NCBI GenBank assembly: GCA_021325095.1
Contig: JAJPHV010000052.1
Coordinates: 47,030 to 111,029 of the forward strand
Reading direction: 5' to 3'
Length of the DNA stretch: 64,000 nucleotides
Source of the DNA: Chloroflexota bacterium
GTDB taxonomy: Bacteria; Chloroflexota; Anaerolineae; Aggregatilineales; UBA2796
Part shown: positions 24,401-34,700 of the stretch, one piece after another
How positions within the stretch are numbered: the stretch's first letter is position 1
Layout: each line of letters begins with the position of its first letter
Made by a program: the position numbers and the translations under genes
The notes under the pieces: model-generated
The model's input: only the letters and a program-made list of their open reading frames with translations
What the model was told of the DNA's origin: nothing
Database searches by the model: none

Positions 24401-24724
24401 AAAGCGGCCATGATCGACGGCGCGGATCCGCTGCAGGTGCTGCTGCGGATCACCCTGCCGTTGTCGATCCCCGCGCTGACGGCCTTCGCCGTGATCACGG
24501 TTCAGGCGGCCTGGAACGATTTTCTGTGGCCGCTGATCGTGTCCACGTCGCCGCAAACGCGCGTCGTGACCGTCGGCATTGCGCTCTTGCAGGGCCAGCG
24601 CAACACGCCGTTCAATCTGCTGATGATGGGATCGTTCCTGGCGACAGTGCCGATGCTGATCCTGTTTGTGGTGTTGCAGCGCTACTTCATCGAGGGCGTG
24701 TCCACGTCCGGGATCAAGCGGTAG
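24401..24724 (+). pseudogene. C-terminal relic of a sugar ABC transporter permease (MalG type)
   Basis: The frame encodes only the last ~107 residues of a carbohydrate ABC permease. It starts inside the EAA loop (KAAMIDGADPLQVLLRITLP) that contacts the ATPase, followed by two or three membrane helices and the usual end. Full-length relatives are about 270-290 residues. A stop codon (TAA 24398-24400) lies directly before the homologous part, and no N-terminal half or partner genes are present. The remaining sequence is undamaged, so the deletion may be recent or the fragment hitch-hikes. It meets the CinA-like gene tail-to-tail. Confidence 0.8.
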
Positions 24725-25264
24725 TTACGGTGCGGGCCGTGTCAGGCGCGGTGTGCGTGTATTCACCTGTGTATCGTGGCTGCCGGTCAGGTAGTCGTAC
24801 AGGATGCGCAGTGCCGCCTCCGACGAAGCCGCCTTATTACCTTCGCGGTCATACGGCCAGATGTAGCGTTCGGCCCGATCCACATTGGGAGCGCTGAATC
24901 CGATGTAGGTCAGGCCGACGGGTTTCGTCTCCGTGCCGCCGCCCGGCCCGGCGATTCCGGTCACGCTCAGAGCCACGTCCGCGCCGAAGGCGGTGCGTGT
25001 GCCCCGTGCCATCTCGATAGCCGTCTGCTCGCTGACCGCGCCGTACTGCCGGAGCGTGGCCTTGCGGACGTGGGCGAATTTGTACTTGGCCTCATTGGAG
25101 TAGACCACGAAGCCGCCCAGAACGTAGGCCGAACTGCCTGCAATATTCGTCAGGCGGTGCAGAATCAGCCCGCCCGTGCAGGACTCCGCAACGGCCACCG
25201 TCATCTGGCGGGATTTCAACAACTGGCCGACCAGAGCCTCAAGCGGCTGTTCCTGTTTGGTCAT
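24725..25264 (-). CDS. pncC: CinA C-terminal-domain protein (nicotinamide-nucleotide amidohydrolase)
   Basis: A 179-residue stand-alone PncC/CinA-C domain, which deamidates NMN in pyridine-nucleotide recycling. Family motifs are complete: AESCTGGLI (residues ~26-34), a GGFVVYSNEAK strand (~52), VSEQTAIEMARG (~78), and SVTGIAGPGGGTETKPVG (~100). No MoCF domain is fused, unlike full-length CinA. The start overlaps the upstream glycoside-hydrolase-like gene by 4 nt (ATGA), so it is translated in that operon. The extra tail after residue ~160 is low-complexity. Confidence 0.88.
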   Translation of the reverse strand: MTKQEQPLEALVGQLLKSRQMTVAVAESCTGGLILHRLTNIAGSSAYVLGGFVVYSNEAKYKFAHVRKATLRQYGAVSEQTAIEMARGTRTAFGADVALSVTGIAGPGGGTETKPVGLTYIGFSAPNVDRAERYIWPYDREGNKAASSEAALRILYDYLTGSHDTQVNTRTPRLTRPAP

Positions 25265-26721
25265 CCGAACCGCCTCCCACTGGCGGCCCGCTCCCGAAGG
25301 ACGGTTGCCACGTCCGCCTCCTGTTCGCCGGTGATCAGATCAAAGTAGACCGTCGGCCAGCGCTGTTTGATTTGCTGTGTCATGAACCCAGCCACGTCGG
25401 GCGTTGCCAGGACGGTGATGCCCAGGCTCTTGGCATAGGGCAGGTAGGCAATGTAGTCCGTCGAACTGATAACGGTTGGGCGGAAACGCTCCCAGTAATC
25501 GCGGGCATTGTCAAAAAACCAGGCGGTGTTGAAGCCAGGCGCGACGACCAGAAAATGGTAATCGGGCGAGCCGTGAATCGGCCCCGGCCCTACCGGAACC
25601 TTGACCACGTGTGGCCCCGGCCCTTCGAGCGCATCGATGGGCGGCACGCTTTTGAAGGCGGGTGGGGTTTCCATCAGGCGGCGTGTGGCGGGGAGCGGCC
25701 CGCTGGGACCTTCCCAATATTCGTCGTCCTTCCACAGCGTCAGCCCGAACATCCAGGGCGGCCCGATCTGGGCCAGCCAGTTGAACAGGGCAACAGTGGC
25801 CTCGGCGTGGCTGTTCCAGGTGAAGCCGGGGAAACGCTGGTCAAGCTGGCGCACGCCGCCGGGGCTGGGGACAGGCGTGATGCCCCCCTCCGTGCCGACG
25901 ACAGGCACAGCGCCGCCGCCGAAAAGCTCCTGGAACTTCAGAATGAACGCCTGGCCCATCCCCGTCAGGCCAATCGGGTCGCCGAGCGGGTAATCCGGGC
26001 CGCCCGAAACTGCCGTCAGGCCAGGGTGATCGGCCTGCGTGAGCGGGTCATAGGGGTACTCAAAGTGCCAACCGCCTTCGTCGGCCCTCTGCTCTTCGGG
26101 CGAACGGGCCTGGCGCGCGTTGGCCCCCTCCTGGTAAAAGTGGTTGTAGAAATACGGGTGGGTGGCACACCACAGGCCGTTGTTGGCGATGTTGCGGAAG
26201 CGGTCATAGGCGTTGTCAGAGAGGTAGGCGAACATGGTGACCAGCCAGCTTGTCACGTCCTCGCCACGCCCCACCGCCTCGGCCAGCGCAGGGAAGGCCG
26301 GGTAGCCGCCCATCTCGATGATTTTCTCGGCAAAGTCCATCCAGTTTTCCATCAACGGCGCGATACAGCCGGCCACGTTGTTGAAGTCCGGGGGAGTCTC
26401 CACCGGCCATTCCGCTTCCAGGTTCGGCTCGTTGTAGAACTCGAACCAGCGCACCCCAGCAGACATATATTCCTTCCAGGCGAAAACCATGTCTGAAGTG
26501 AATCCATTCGCCCCGAAGCGGGGCCGCCACAGCCGCACAATGGGTGTGATGTTGTTGGCGAGCATCTTGGGGATGACGTTCATGAATTCGCGGTCCACCG
26601 CCACGATCTTGGCCCAGCCCATGTGCATCCTTGCCAGGCGCTCTACGTCAAAAAAGTGTGCCGCCTGAGTGTTGTGCATCCCACGTGGGTTGTGCGACCA
26701 CTGGTATTCGTCCAGACGCAT
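25261..26721 (-). CDS. Glycoside-hydrolase-like TIM-barrel protein
   Basis: A 486-residue protein. The first ~370 residues look like a clan-A glycoside hydrolase barrel: acid/base candidate Glu98 in the WFEFYNEPN motif, and nucleophile candidate Glu278 in VVGTEGGI. The spacing is right for GH5-type enzymes. No signal peptide is present, so it would be cytosolic. The last ~115 residues form a separate domain (from YHFLVVAPGF) that recurs as a stand-alone gene immediately upstream. The start codon overlaps that gene's stop by one base, and the stop overlaps the CinA gene. Substrate unknown; the nearby importer and UTRA regulator suggest an imported glycan or peptide derivative. Confidence 0.6.
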   Translation of the reverse strand: MRLDEYQWSHNPRGMHNTQAAHFFDVERLARMHMGWAKIVAVDREFMNVIPKMLANNITPIVRLWRPRFGANGFTSDMVFAWKEYMSAGVRWFEFYNEPNLEAEWPVETPPDFNNVAGCIAPLMENWMDFAEKIIEMGGYPAFPALAEAVGRGEDVTSWLVTMFAYLSDNAYDRFRNIANNGLWCATHPYFYNHFYQEGANARQARSPEEQRADEGGWHFEYPYDPLTQADHPGLTAVSGGPDYPLGDPIGLTGMGQAFILKFQELFGGGAVPVVGTEGGITPVPSPGGVRQLDQRFPGFTWNSHAEATVALFNWLAQIGPPWMFGLTLWKDDEYWEGPSGPLPATRRLMETPPAFKSVPPIDALEGPGPHVVKVPVGPGPIHGSPDYHFLVVAPGFNTAWFFDNARDYWERFRPTVISSTDYIAYLPYAKSLGITVLATPDVAGFMTQQIKQRWPTVYFDLITGEQEADVATVLRERAASGRRFG

Positions 26722-27071
26722 CAGCGGCTCTTTCGGGTCGGCGTCGGGGTAACGTTTTCGGGAACACCGAAGCGCTGCTCAAGATCGGCCCGCCCGTCCA
26801 ACGTCAGCTTCATTTCTTCAACAAAGTCGTAGACCAGAGGATCGTGCCGCGCTCTGGGGAAAGTCTTCTTCACATCGTCCGCGATCTTCTGCGCCATGTC
26901 ACGCCGTGCCAGCGTCGTGATCGCAATTGAGCGGTGAGTCGGCACATAGGTGATCAGGTCGAAGCCGTTGACCACAATCGGGCGAAAGCGCTCCCAGTAG
27001 CGGCGCGCCGCGACAAGGAACCAGTCTGCGCCGAGCGAGGGATCAATGTACAGGAAGTGATAATCTGCCAT
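26721..27071 (-). CDS. Stand-alone copy of the glycoside-hydrolase-like protein's C-terminal domain
   Basis: A 116-residue protein of unknown function that aligns by eye with the C-terminal domain of the next gene. Shared elements are DYHFL at the start, an aromatic FL/WFF strand, the block RxYWERFRP, a Y-x-P turn followed by a serine/isoleucine strand, and an AITTLAR-like helix. ATG 27071 is chosen because conservation starts there; the frame extends 22 codons further upstream without similarity. Its stop overlaps the next start (TGATG). An N-terminal deletion after tandem duplication is one explanation, a separate subunit another. Confidence 0.6.
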   Translation of the reverse strand: MADYHFLYIDPSLGADWFLVAARRYWERFRPIVVNGFDLITYVPTHRSIAITTLARRDMAQKIADDVKKTFPRARHDPLVYDFVEEMKLTLDGRADLEQRFGVPENVTPTPTRKSR

Positions 27072-27208
27072 TCCGGGTGCTGCATGTTTGCTGGTCGAAT
27101 ACGGCGCGTTTATAGCCTGTTGAGACGTGGAATGCAAGACCCGGTTTCGCGCTGTGAATGGGCTGTAAGTTGTTGCTTGCGTCAGCGGAGCCAGCAGCGC
27201 CTGATAGG

Positions 27209-28078
27209 CTAGAGCGAAGTGATGTCCAGCGCATCACGCAGGCCGTCGCCCAGCAGGTTGAAGCCGAGCACCGTCAGCAGGATCGCCAGACCGGGATAGA
27301 ACGGAATCCAGATCGCGGAGCGAATGAAGGCGCGCCCTTCTTGCAGCATCTTGCCCCAACTCGGCGTGGTCAGGTCCGCCGTGCCCAGGCCGAGAAAACT
27401 GAGGGCTGCTTCCTGCAAGATGACGTTGGCAATACCCAGTGTTGTGAAGACGATAAGCGGCGTCAGCATGTTGGGCAGAATATGCGCAAACATGATCTGC
27501 GAGTCTTTAGCGCCGATGAGCCGTGCCGCCGCGACGTAATCCGTCTCGCGCAGGTAAAGCACCTGGGCACGCACCAGCCGTGCAATAGACGGCCAGATGA
27601 TCAACGACAGGGAAACGAAGATGTTGGTTTCGTTCGGGCCGAACGCCGCGACCAGCGCCACCGCGATGATCAGCAGTGGAAAAGCCAGGAACAGGTCTAC
27701 CACGCGCATGATCAGCGTATCGACCAGGCCGCCATAAAACCCCGCGATCAGGCCGGGCACGACTCCCAGAACAAGGCCGAGCGCTTCGGCCAGAATCGAC
27801 ACCTTGATGGAGATTTGAGCGCCGTAAATGACCCGGCTCAGGACATCTCGCCCCACGTCGTCCGTCCCAAAAGGGTGTGCAGGGGAAGGCGGCTTCAGGT
27901 AAAGCGTCCCCAGATCGCCTTCAATCGGCCCATAGGGCGCGATCCAGGGCGCAAACAGCGCGCAGATGAGCGCAACGCCGACCAGCAGCAGCCCAAGCAC
28001 CGTCAGCCGGTCAGAGAGCATTCGACGCAGCGCATCGCGCCAGAGGCTGCTTTCCTTCTTCAGGGTGAGGGTTGTCAT
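27209..28078 (-). CDS. Peptide/nickel-type ABC transporter permease, DppC/OppC family
   Basis: A 289-residue inner-membrane permease with about six helices and the DppC-type N terminus. HPFGTDDVGRDVLSRVIYGAQISI, the family signature loop, lies near residue 70. The ATPase-contact loop with LIGAKDSQIMFAHILPN lies near 190. It would pair with the upstream DppB-type permease, whose gene overlaps by 4 nt. No ATPase genes are found in this cluster, so energising subunits must come from elsewhere. Confidence 0.9.
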   Translation of the reverse strand: MTTLTLKKESSLWRDALRRMLSDRLTVLGLLLVGVALICALFAPWIAPYGPIEGDLGTLYLKPPSPAHPFGTDDVGRDVLSRVIYGAQISIKVSILAEALGLVLGVVPGLIAGFYGGLVDTLIMRVVDLFLAFPLLIIAVALVAAFGPNETNIFVSLSLIIWPSIARLVRAQVLYLRETDYVAAARLIGAKDSQIMFAHILPNMLTPLIVFTTLGIANVILQEAALSFLGLGTADLTTPSWGKMLQEGRAFIRSAIWIPFYPGLAILLTVLGFNLLGDGLRDALDITSL

Positions 28079-28995
28079 CGGTAGCGTATCCGGGGATCGA
28101 TCAGCGGGTAAGTGAAGTCGATGATGAGGTTCAACCCGGCGTAAATCAGCGCCAGGACGACGATCAGCCCCTGCAATACGGAATAATCGCGTGTCTGGAT
28201 CGAGCGTTCCAGCAAGTAGCCCAGGCCAGGCCAGTTGAAGATCACTTCGACCAGCAAAGAGCCGCTCAGGAGGCTTGCCAGGCTCCCGCCGCCGACGGTC
28301 ATGATCGGGATCAGGGCATTCCGCAGCGCGTGCCGCCAGATAACCACTCGCTCGTGCAGCCCCTTACTGCGCGCCACGCGCACGTAGTCTCGGTTCAGTT
28401 CTTCCAACAGGGTGGAACGGGTCATGCGGGTCAGCAAGGCCAGCGTGCCGACGCACAGGGCAAAGGCAGGCAGGATCAAATGGCTATCCAGCCCAATCCC
28501 GCTGATCGGCAGCATCTTTAGCTGCACCCCAAACAGAATCTGGAGCTGAATGCCCAGCCAGAAGACCGGGATCGAAACGGCAATCAGCGCGATCAGGCGG
28601 GCGACATTATCCACAATCGAATTCTTGTGGATGGCCGAGATGATGCCCAGCGGCACGCCGATCACGACGGCCAGGAACATCGCCGACAGTGCCAGGACAA
28701 TGGTGGGCCACAGCGCTTCGTTGATCATGGTGATGACTGGCCGCCGCGTTATGTAACTGGTTCCGAAGTCCCCTACCAGCGCCTGCTGCAAGAAGGTGAC
28801 GTACTGGACACCGATAGGCTGGTCTAGCCTGAGCACCCGCCGCATGTTTTCCAGAACCTGCGGGTCGTCGTGGCTGCCAAGCAAAAAGAGGGCCGGATCA
28901 CCGGGCAGGACGTGGGTCAAAAAAAAGGTAATGGTATAGATCCCAAAGATAATTGGGATAAGCTGTATCAGGCGGCGGAGAAAATATCCACTCAT
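28075..28995 (-). CDS. Peptide/nickel-type ABC transporter permease, DppB/OppB family
   Basis: A 306-residue permease. It starts with the family-typical MSGYFLRRLIQLIPIIFGI and has FFLTHVLPGDPA in the first periplasmic loop, six helices, and the ATPase-contact loop around YVRVARSKGLHERVVIWRHA. ATG 28995 is chosen from this conserved start; the frame is open 20 codons further. It lies between the solute-binding protein gene (80 nt upstream) and the DppC-type gene (ATGA overlap). Confidence 0.9.
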   Translation of the reverse strand: MSGYFLRRLIQLIPIIFGIYTITFFLTHVLPGDPALFLLGSHDDPQVLENMRRVLRLDQPIGVQYVTFLQQALVGDFGTSYITRRPVITMINEALWPTIVLALSAMFLAVVIGVPLGIISAIHKNSIVDNVARLIALIAVSIPVFWLGIQLQILFGVQLKMLPISGIGLDSHLILPAFALCVGTLALLTRMTRSTLLEELNRDYVRVARSKGLHERVVIWRHALRNALIPIMTVGGGSLASLLSGSLLVEVIFNWPGLGYLLERSIQTRDYSVLQGLIVVLALIYAGLNLIIDFTYPLIDPRIRYR

Positions 28996-29075
28996 CTTTC
29001 CGCGCTGCGGCGTTCTGACCCTGTGTACAGGAGGCGATTGAATTGAAGGCTGCAATCGCCTCCTGCGGCTAACTC

Positions 29076-30677
29076 CTACTTGGCGAGCGAGATGAACCTG
29101 AAGCGCGCCAGCGCATTGGCGTCAACGACTGTGCCCTGCAACTTCGGGCTTGCCAGCACCGGCAAACTGGTGTGATACAACGGGATAACCAGCACTTTTT
29201 CACCGATGGCGTTGGCCTCGATCTGGCGATACAGGGCGTCGCGCTCCGGGCCAAGCGGCATGGCCGTCGCTTTGGCGAGCATATCCTTGATTGTACTCGC
29301 TCCCTCGTACTTACCATAGCCGCAGTTGAAACGGCTGTTATTTGGCGACGTGCTGGCGGTGTAGAGCAGTTGATCAAAATTCTCTGGATCTGGGTAATCC
29401 TGCGACCAGAAAATCGTGATGAACTGGGCCTTGCAGGCGTTGCTATCTTGCGAGAACAGCGCCCGTTCGGTGCTGTTGATCTTGAACGTCACGCCGATCT
29501 TGGCAAGTTGCTGCTGGATAGCGGCCAGGGTGCGCAGTTCGGTTTCGACGGTCTGGGTGCGCACCTCAAGCGTCAGCCCATCTTTATATCCCGCCTCGGC
29601 CAGCAGTTTCTTGGCCTGGTCCGGGTCGTAGGGGAATGGGTTCGCGTTGGGATCGTAGGCGGAGAGGCCCGGCGGAACCAGTCCGTGCGCCGGTGTACCC
29701 AGCCCGTTGAGGATCGTGTCCACGATGGCTTTGCGATCAATGCCGAGCGCGATGGCTTTGCGCACGCGCACGTCGCTGAGAGCCTTATCATTGAGGTTGA
29801 TGCGCAGGTGGAAAACATTCAGCGTCGGCGCGATGAGAAGCTGCTTGGAGAGCTTGTCGTCGGCGCGCAGGCGTGGCAGGTCTGCCGGAGACACCCTGGC
29901 AATATCCAGATTGCCCGCCTCGTATTCGATGACCTGCTGCGAGGCTTCGCGGATCACGCGGATGGTGATCGTATCAATGGCTGGTTTTCCGCCCCAGTAA
30001 TCGGCAAACGCCTTGAGCGTGATGTGATCGCCATGCACCCATTCACCGAAGGTGTATGGCCCGGTGCAGACCGGATGCTGCGCGAAGTCTTTAGTCTCCG
30101 CGGCTTCCTTGGGGACGATGAAGCTGCCGGGCAGGGTCAACTGGTTCAGGAACGAGGACACCGGCGAGTCAAGCGTGATCGTCACTGTGGAGGCATCCAC
30201 CGCCTTGACTCCCTCAAGGCTCTTGGCGCGCTTGCTGGCGTCCTTTTCGCGCGAAGCCGCGATCCCTTTGACATGGTCGAGCAGGAGTTGGGTGTAGGAC
30301 GTGGCGACGTCGGGGTTCGCCAGCCGGTTCAGGCTGTAAACGACATCGTCGGCGTTCATTTCACGCCCGTTATGGAACTTCACGCCCTTCCGCAGATGGA
30401 ACGTGTAAGTTAGTCCATCGGGCGAGACGTCCCATTTTTCGGCAAGCCCGGAGGTGTCCGGTGTCAGAGTCTTGGGGTCGTAGCCGACCAGACCCTCGCA
30501 AACGTTCCAGAGGACCTGGTAATCGTCAAGCGAATCGGCGGTCACGGTGTCCAGCTTGTTAGGCTCAGATTCCAGGAAAGCCATCGTGACGGAAGTCTGG
30601 CCCTGCGCGCGCAGTGACTGCGGCAGCGCAAAGGCAACAAGCAGCAAAGTGAGGAACAAACACATGAAGCGCTTCAT
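29076..30677 (-). CDS. Family-5 extracellular solute-binding protein
   Basis: A 533-residue receptor for a peptide-, glycan- or nickel-type ABC importer. The signal peptide spans residues 1-24 (basic, hydrophobic, then SLRAQ) and has no lipobox cysteine. Family-5 motifs include the domain-I segment [28 protein letters not shown] (as positions ~95-122), a FAGAD-type loop, and the late [20 protein letters not shown] lies about 10 nt upstream of the ATG. It is the first structural gene of the importer operon, 71 nt after the UTRA regulator stop. The ligand is unknown. Confidence 0.9.
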   Translation of the reverse strand: MKRFMCLFLTLLLVAFALPQSLRAQGQTSVTMAFLESEPNKLDTVTADSLDDYQVLWNVCEGLVGYDPKTLTPDTSGLAEKWDVSPDGLTYTFHLRKGVKFHNGREMNADDVVYSLNRLANPDVATSYTQLLLDHVKGIAASREKDASKRAKSLEGVKAVDASTVTITLDSPVSSFLNQLTLPGSFIVPKEAAETKDFAQHPVCTGPYTFGEWVHGDHITLKAFADYWGGKPAIDTITIRVIREASQQVIEYEAGNLDIARVSPADLPRLRADDKLSKQLLIAPTLNVFHLRINLNDKALSDVRVRKAIALGIDRKAIVDTILNGLGTPAHGLVPPGLSAYDPNANPFPYDPDQAKKLLAEAGYKDGLTLEVRTQTVETELRTLAAIQQQLAKIGVTFKINSTERALFSQDSNACKAQFITIFWSQDYPDPENFDQLLYTASTSPNNSRFNCGYGKYEGASTIKDMLAKATAMPLGPERDALYRQIEANAIGEKVLVIPLYHTSLPVLASPKLQGTVVDANALARFRFISLAK

Positions 30678-30748
30678 CGGGGCAAAATCCTTTCTTCAAG
30701 CCTTATCACTCTGGCAGAGCAGGCGGTCTTCCACCTTCTTCTTCAAAC

Positions 30749-31507
30749 CTATGGCTGGTTATCTTGCTGGTCTATCACGACAGGTCGCCTCAAATTGACA
30801 TTGGGGCCTTCCTGTAGCTGGACGCAGTACCGATCCCCTCTGATGACACTCCGGCTGAACTCGATGGCCTGACCCGAGTCGAGATAGGTCACCTGCTCTT
30901 CGGTGATCAGGGCGGCAGGCCGTGCGATTTCGAGAAGCTGCGCCTGCTCCTCGCTGGCAAGCGCAGCGCCAATCGTCGAGCGACTGGCAGCCATCGACAA
31001 TCCATAGACATCCCTCAAAATTGCGAAAAGCGAACCATTGACCAGATCATGCGTCAGAAGCCCCGGACACAGGAAGTGGGGCAGGTAACTCATCGCTATC
31101 GACATCGGAATGCCGTCCACCAGCCTGAGCCGGCGAATGTACACCAGTGGCAGGCCCGATTCAACACCTAACCGGCTGGCTAGGATGGTGGAGGCACTCA
31201 CGATCTTCGCCTCCAGCAGACGGTTTGATGGCACTTTTTCGAGGCGGCGCATGTGCTCATAGAATCCAACCAGTGCACCGGACATCGACGGCAGTTTTCG
31301 CTCGGCGACGTAGGAGCCTTTGCCCGGAATCGAATAGATGACGCCTTCACGGATCAGTTCGTCGATGGCGCGGCGCACCGTCATGTGGCTCATCCGGTAT
31401 TGCTCGCGCAGTTTGCTTTGTGAAGGCAGTTGGTCGCCGGGCGCAAACTCACCGCGCTGGATAGCAGCGATAAGGGCCTCTTTGAGTTGTGCATACAAAG
31501 GCAGCAT
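30749..31507 (-). CDS. GntR-family regulator with UTRA ligand domain (HutC subfamily)
   Basis: A 252-residue regulator. The winged-helix domain (residues 1-70) has PLYAQLKEALIAAIQRGEF, MSHMTVRRAIDELIREGVI and the GKGSYVAE wing. The UTRA domain (~80-245), of chorismate-lyase fold, binds small ligands such as sugars or their phosphates; FEYEHMRRL-type and SRSVIRGDRY strands are visible. ATG 31507 gives the standard N terminus; a TTG at 31564 would add 19 residues. It heads the importer operon, and a palindromic candidate operator lies about 75 nt upstream. It probably represses itself and the importer. Confidence 0.85.
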   Translation of the reverse strand: MLPLYAQLKEALIAAIQRGEFAPGDQLPSQSKLREQYRMSHMTVRRAIDELIREGVIYSIPGKGSYVAERKLPSMSGALVGFYEHMRRLEKVPSNRLLEAKIVSASTILASRLGVESGLPLVYIRRLRLVDGIPMSIAMSYLPHFLCPGLLTHDLVNGSLFAILRDVYGLSMAASRSTIGAALASEEQAQLLEIARPAALITEEQVTYLDSGQAIEFSRSVIRGDRYCVQLQEGPNVNLRRPVVIDQQDNQP

Positions 31508-31583
31508 CCCCAAAAACCAGTTTGGCTGGCCCTGACTCTTAAGTAACCTGGCCGTAGCGCCCAATCTAATCTTCGCTTATCAC

Positions 31584-31595
31584 TAGTATATACCA
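31584..31595. promoter_or_regulatory. Candidate GntR/UTRA operator TAGTATATACCA
   Basis: A 12-bp near-palindrome (10 of 12 positions symmetric) with core GTATATAC, the GT-N4-AC pattern bound by HutC/YtrA-type GntR proteins. It lies in the short AT-rich gap between the regulator and the divergent hybrid kinase, and a second AGTATAT follows 3 bp later. Confidence 0.5.
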
Positions 31596-31790
31596 GTATA
31601 TCTATGCCTTGTCAGATGTCAAATGGCATTTATAGCAAAATCGTGAACCATGTTGGGGAATACCCGGCACAATGACGCCCGGCGTATATTCAAGGCGTGG
31701 CGAAGTCTGTTAGAATTGAATTTACCGCCCTTTGCTTTGCCAGATTCGGTCCCTGCCGCAAATGGCCCAAGGCATAGCGTGGACCTGGAC

Positions 31791-34700
31791 ATGGTTGGTC
31801 GAACGAGACTGATTACGGTGATTTTTACGCTGGCGTTGCTCATTGTGGTAGCGGTCAGCGCCTTATCTTATCGGAGTATCGCGCAACTGGTCGAGGATGC
31901 GGGCTGGGTGGCGCATTCTCATGAAGCATTGACGGGGATTCAAACGGTCCTCACCACGATGGTTGATGCCGAAACCGGGTTGCGGGGTTTTCTGCTCACC
32001 GGCCAGGAGGACTACCTTAAACCCTATAACCTTGCCGTTGAAAACATTAAAACCGATGTGGACAGGCTGCGGCAATTGGTCGCTGACGATCCCGACCAGC
32101 AAAAACGTATGGATACGCTGGAACTGCTCGTCACCCGCAGGCTCAACCTCATTCAACAGGCGCTTGACGCGCGCCTGAGCGGCGGGCTGGATGCTGCGGC
32201 GCGGATTGCCCTTGCCCAGCAGGGCAGGCAGACAATGGAGGATATCCGTGTCACCATCGATGCTATGTCCCAGGCAGAGTATGCCCTGCTCGCTGAACGC
32301 AACCAGGCCACCACAAGCCGTGCCCAGACCACCAACGTTGTCCTGCTATCGTCTGGCATCCTGAGCATAACGCTGCTGGTTTTCGCCTTTGTCTCACTCC
32401 GCCAGGAAATCACCTGGCGCGCTCAGGCCGAGGAGGCGCTGCGGAAATCGCACGACGAACTGGAAGCCCGGGTGCAGAAACGCACTGCCGACCTTGCCAA
32501 CGCCAATCGCGCGCTGGAGGACGAAATCGCGGAGCGTAAACGAGCGGAGCAGCTCGCCCACGAACAGCGCGAACAGCTACAGGTGACGTTGACCAGCATC
32601 GGCGATGGAGTCATCGCAACGGATACCGCCGGGCTGATCACGTTCATGAATACGGTGGCTGAAACGCTGACGGGCTGGCAACAGGCCGAAGCCGTCCATC
32701 AGCCGATCCAGACTGTGTTCAACATCGTGAATGAGGAAACACGCGAGCCAGTCGAAAACCCGGTTGCCAGAGTCTTGCAGCAGGGGCACATTTTTGGCAT
32801 GGCAAACCAGACGGTGCTCATCGCCAGAGATGGCACTGAACGGCCCATCGACGAGAGCGGCGCGCCCATCCGCGACGCACAGGGCAAGACTATCGGCACG
32901 ATCCTGGTTTTTCACGACATCACCGAGCGCCACCGCACCGAAGGCGCGCTCAGGTTTCTGCTGGATGCCAGCGCAGTACTGTCGCTGTCGCTTGACCTGA
33001 CCACGACCATCGAGAACCTGGGCAAACTGCTCATGCCCCGGCTGGCCGACAACTACATGATCGACCTGTTTGAAGAAGATGGATCGCTGCGGCGGGTTGC
33101 AATGGGCGCAACCAACCCCGCCAGCGAAGTGGCCCTGCGCGAATTGACGCGCCGCTACCCGCCCGTGCCCGAACGATACCTCAACGCACCCGAATTGCAA
33201 GCCGGGAACCCTGTCCTCGTCAAAGAAGTCACGCCCGATATGCCCAGGCCCGTGACGGATGATGAGCAATACCTGGCCCTGGTAAACCAGATCGGCACCC
33301 GTTCATTCATTATCTTCCCGCTTCTCGTGCGGGATCGGTGGATCGGGGCACTGTCCATCGGCATGGCCGAGTCCGGACGACGCTACACCGAGGAGGATTT
33401 GCCGACAGTCGATTTATTGGCTCGCCGTGTGGCCGTTGCCATCGATAACGTGCGGCTCCACCACGCCTTGCAGTTGTCCGCTATCCGTACCGCAACCTTG
33501 CAGGAAATTACAGCGGCGCTGTCCAGGGCGCTGACGCCTGCACAGGTCGCGGAAGTCATCGTTAACCGCAGCGTCGCGGCCCTGAATGCTTCTGCGGGAG
33601 CGCTGCTTCTGATCAATGACGGCAACCGGTTTGAAATCGTCCATATGGTCGGCGAACCTCAAGGTGTTCTCGAACCAGGTTTCCAGTTTTCCCTCGACCC
33701 GGCCTGGCCGAACGGCGATGCCGTGAACACCGGTATACCGATCTGGTTGGAGAGCGACGAGGAGCGCATCGCACGCTATCCGCTGGCGGCTCAACATGCC
33801 CAACACTATCCGGGGTCGTGGGCCATTCTGCCGTTGATCATAGACCGTCTGGCGATTGGCTGCCTGAATATCACCTTCAAGACGCTGCGCCGGTTCAGCG
33901 AGGACGAGAAGAACTTCATGCTGGCCCTGGCCCAGCAGTGTGCCCAGGCCCTGGAACGTGCCCGTCTGTATAGTGAAGTTCAGGCCAGCGCCGAGACGCT
34001 GGCCCAGAAAGTGGCGGAGCGTACCAAGGAACTGCAAGCAGCCTTGATCCGCGTCCGGCACGCCGACCAGATGAAGAGTTCGATGATCTCCACCGTCAGC
34101 CACGAAATGCGCACGCCCCTGTCGAGCATCATCGGCTTTTCGAACCTGATCCTGAGCCGCAAGCCGGAACCGCAGAAACAACTTGATTTTGTGAGTTACA
34201 TCAACGCCGAAGCCCGCCGCCTGTCAAACCTGGTCAACGATTTCCTGGACATTCAGCGCATCGAATCCGGGCGCGAAATCCTGCGCTACGCCGACGTCGA
34301 TCTGGCCGAACTGGTCCGAGACGTGGTGGATAAGCAACAGCTTGAAGGTGGCATACACGCCATCCGGCTGGCGCTGGACGAAGTGCCGCCCGTCTATGTG
34401 GATGCCAGCCGCATCCGGCAGGTGATCTTGAATCTGCTGTCCAATGCGACCAAATATTCGCCCAACGGGGGCGAGATCGTTCTGTCGCTGCGTGAGGAGC
34501 AGGGCGAGGCAATTTTCTCAATCCGCGACCAGGGCCTGGGTATCCCACCGGAAGAACTGGCGACGCTCTTTGAGCACTTTCACCGGGGGAAGGCCGCCGA
34601 GGTGTACCGTATTCCAGGCACGGGGCTGGGGCTGGCGCTGTGCCGCGACCTCATCGAGATGCACAAAGGCCGCATCTGGGCCGAGAGCGCCGGGAAGGGT

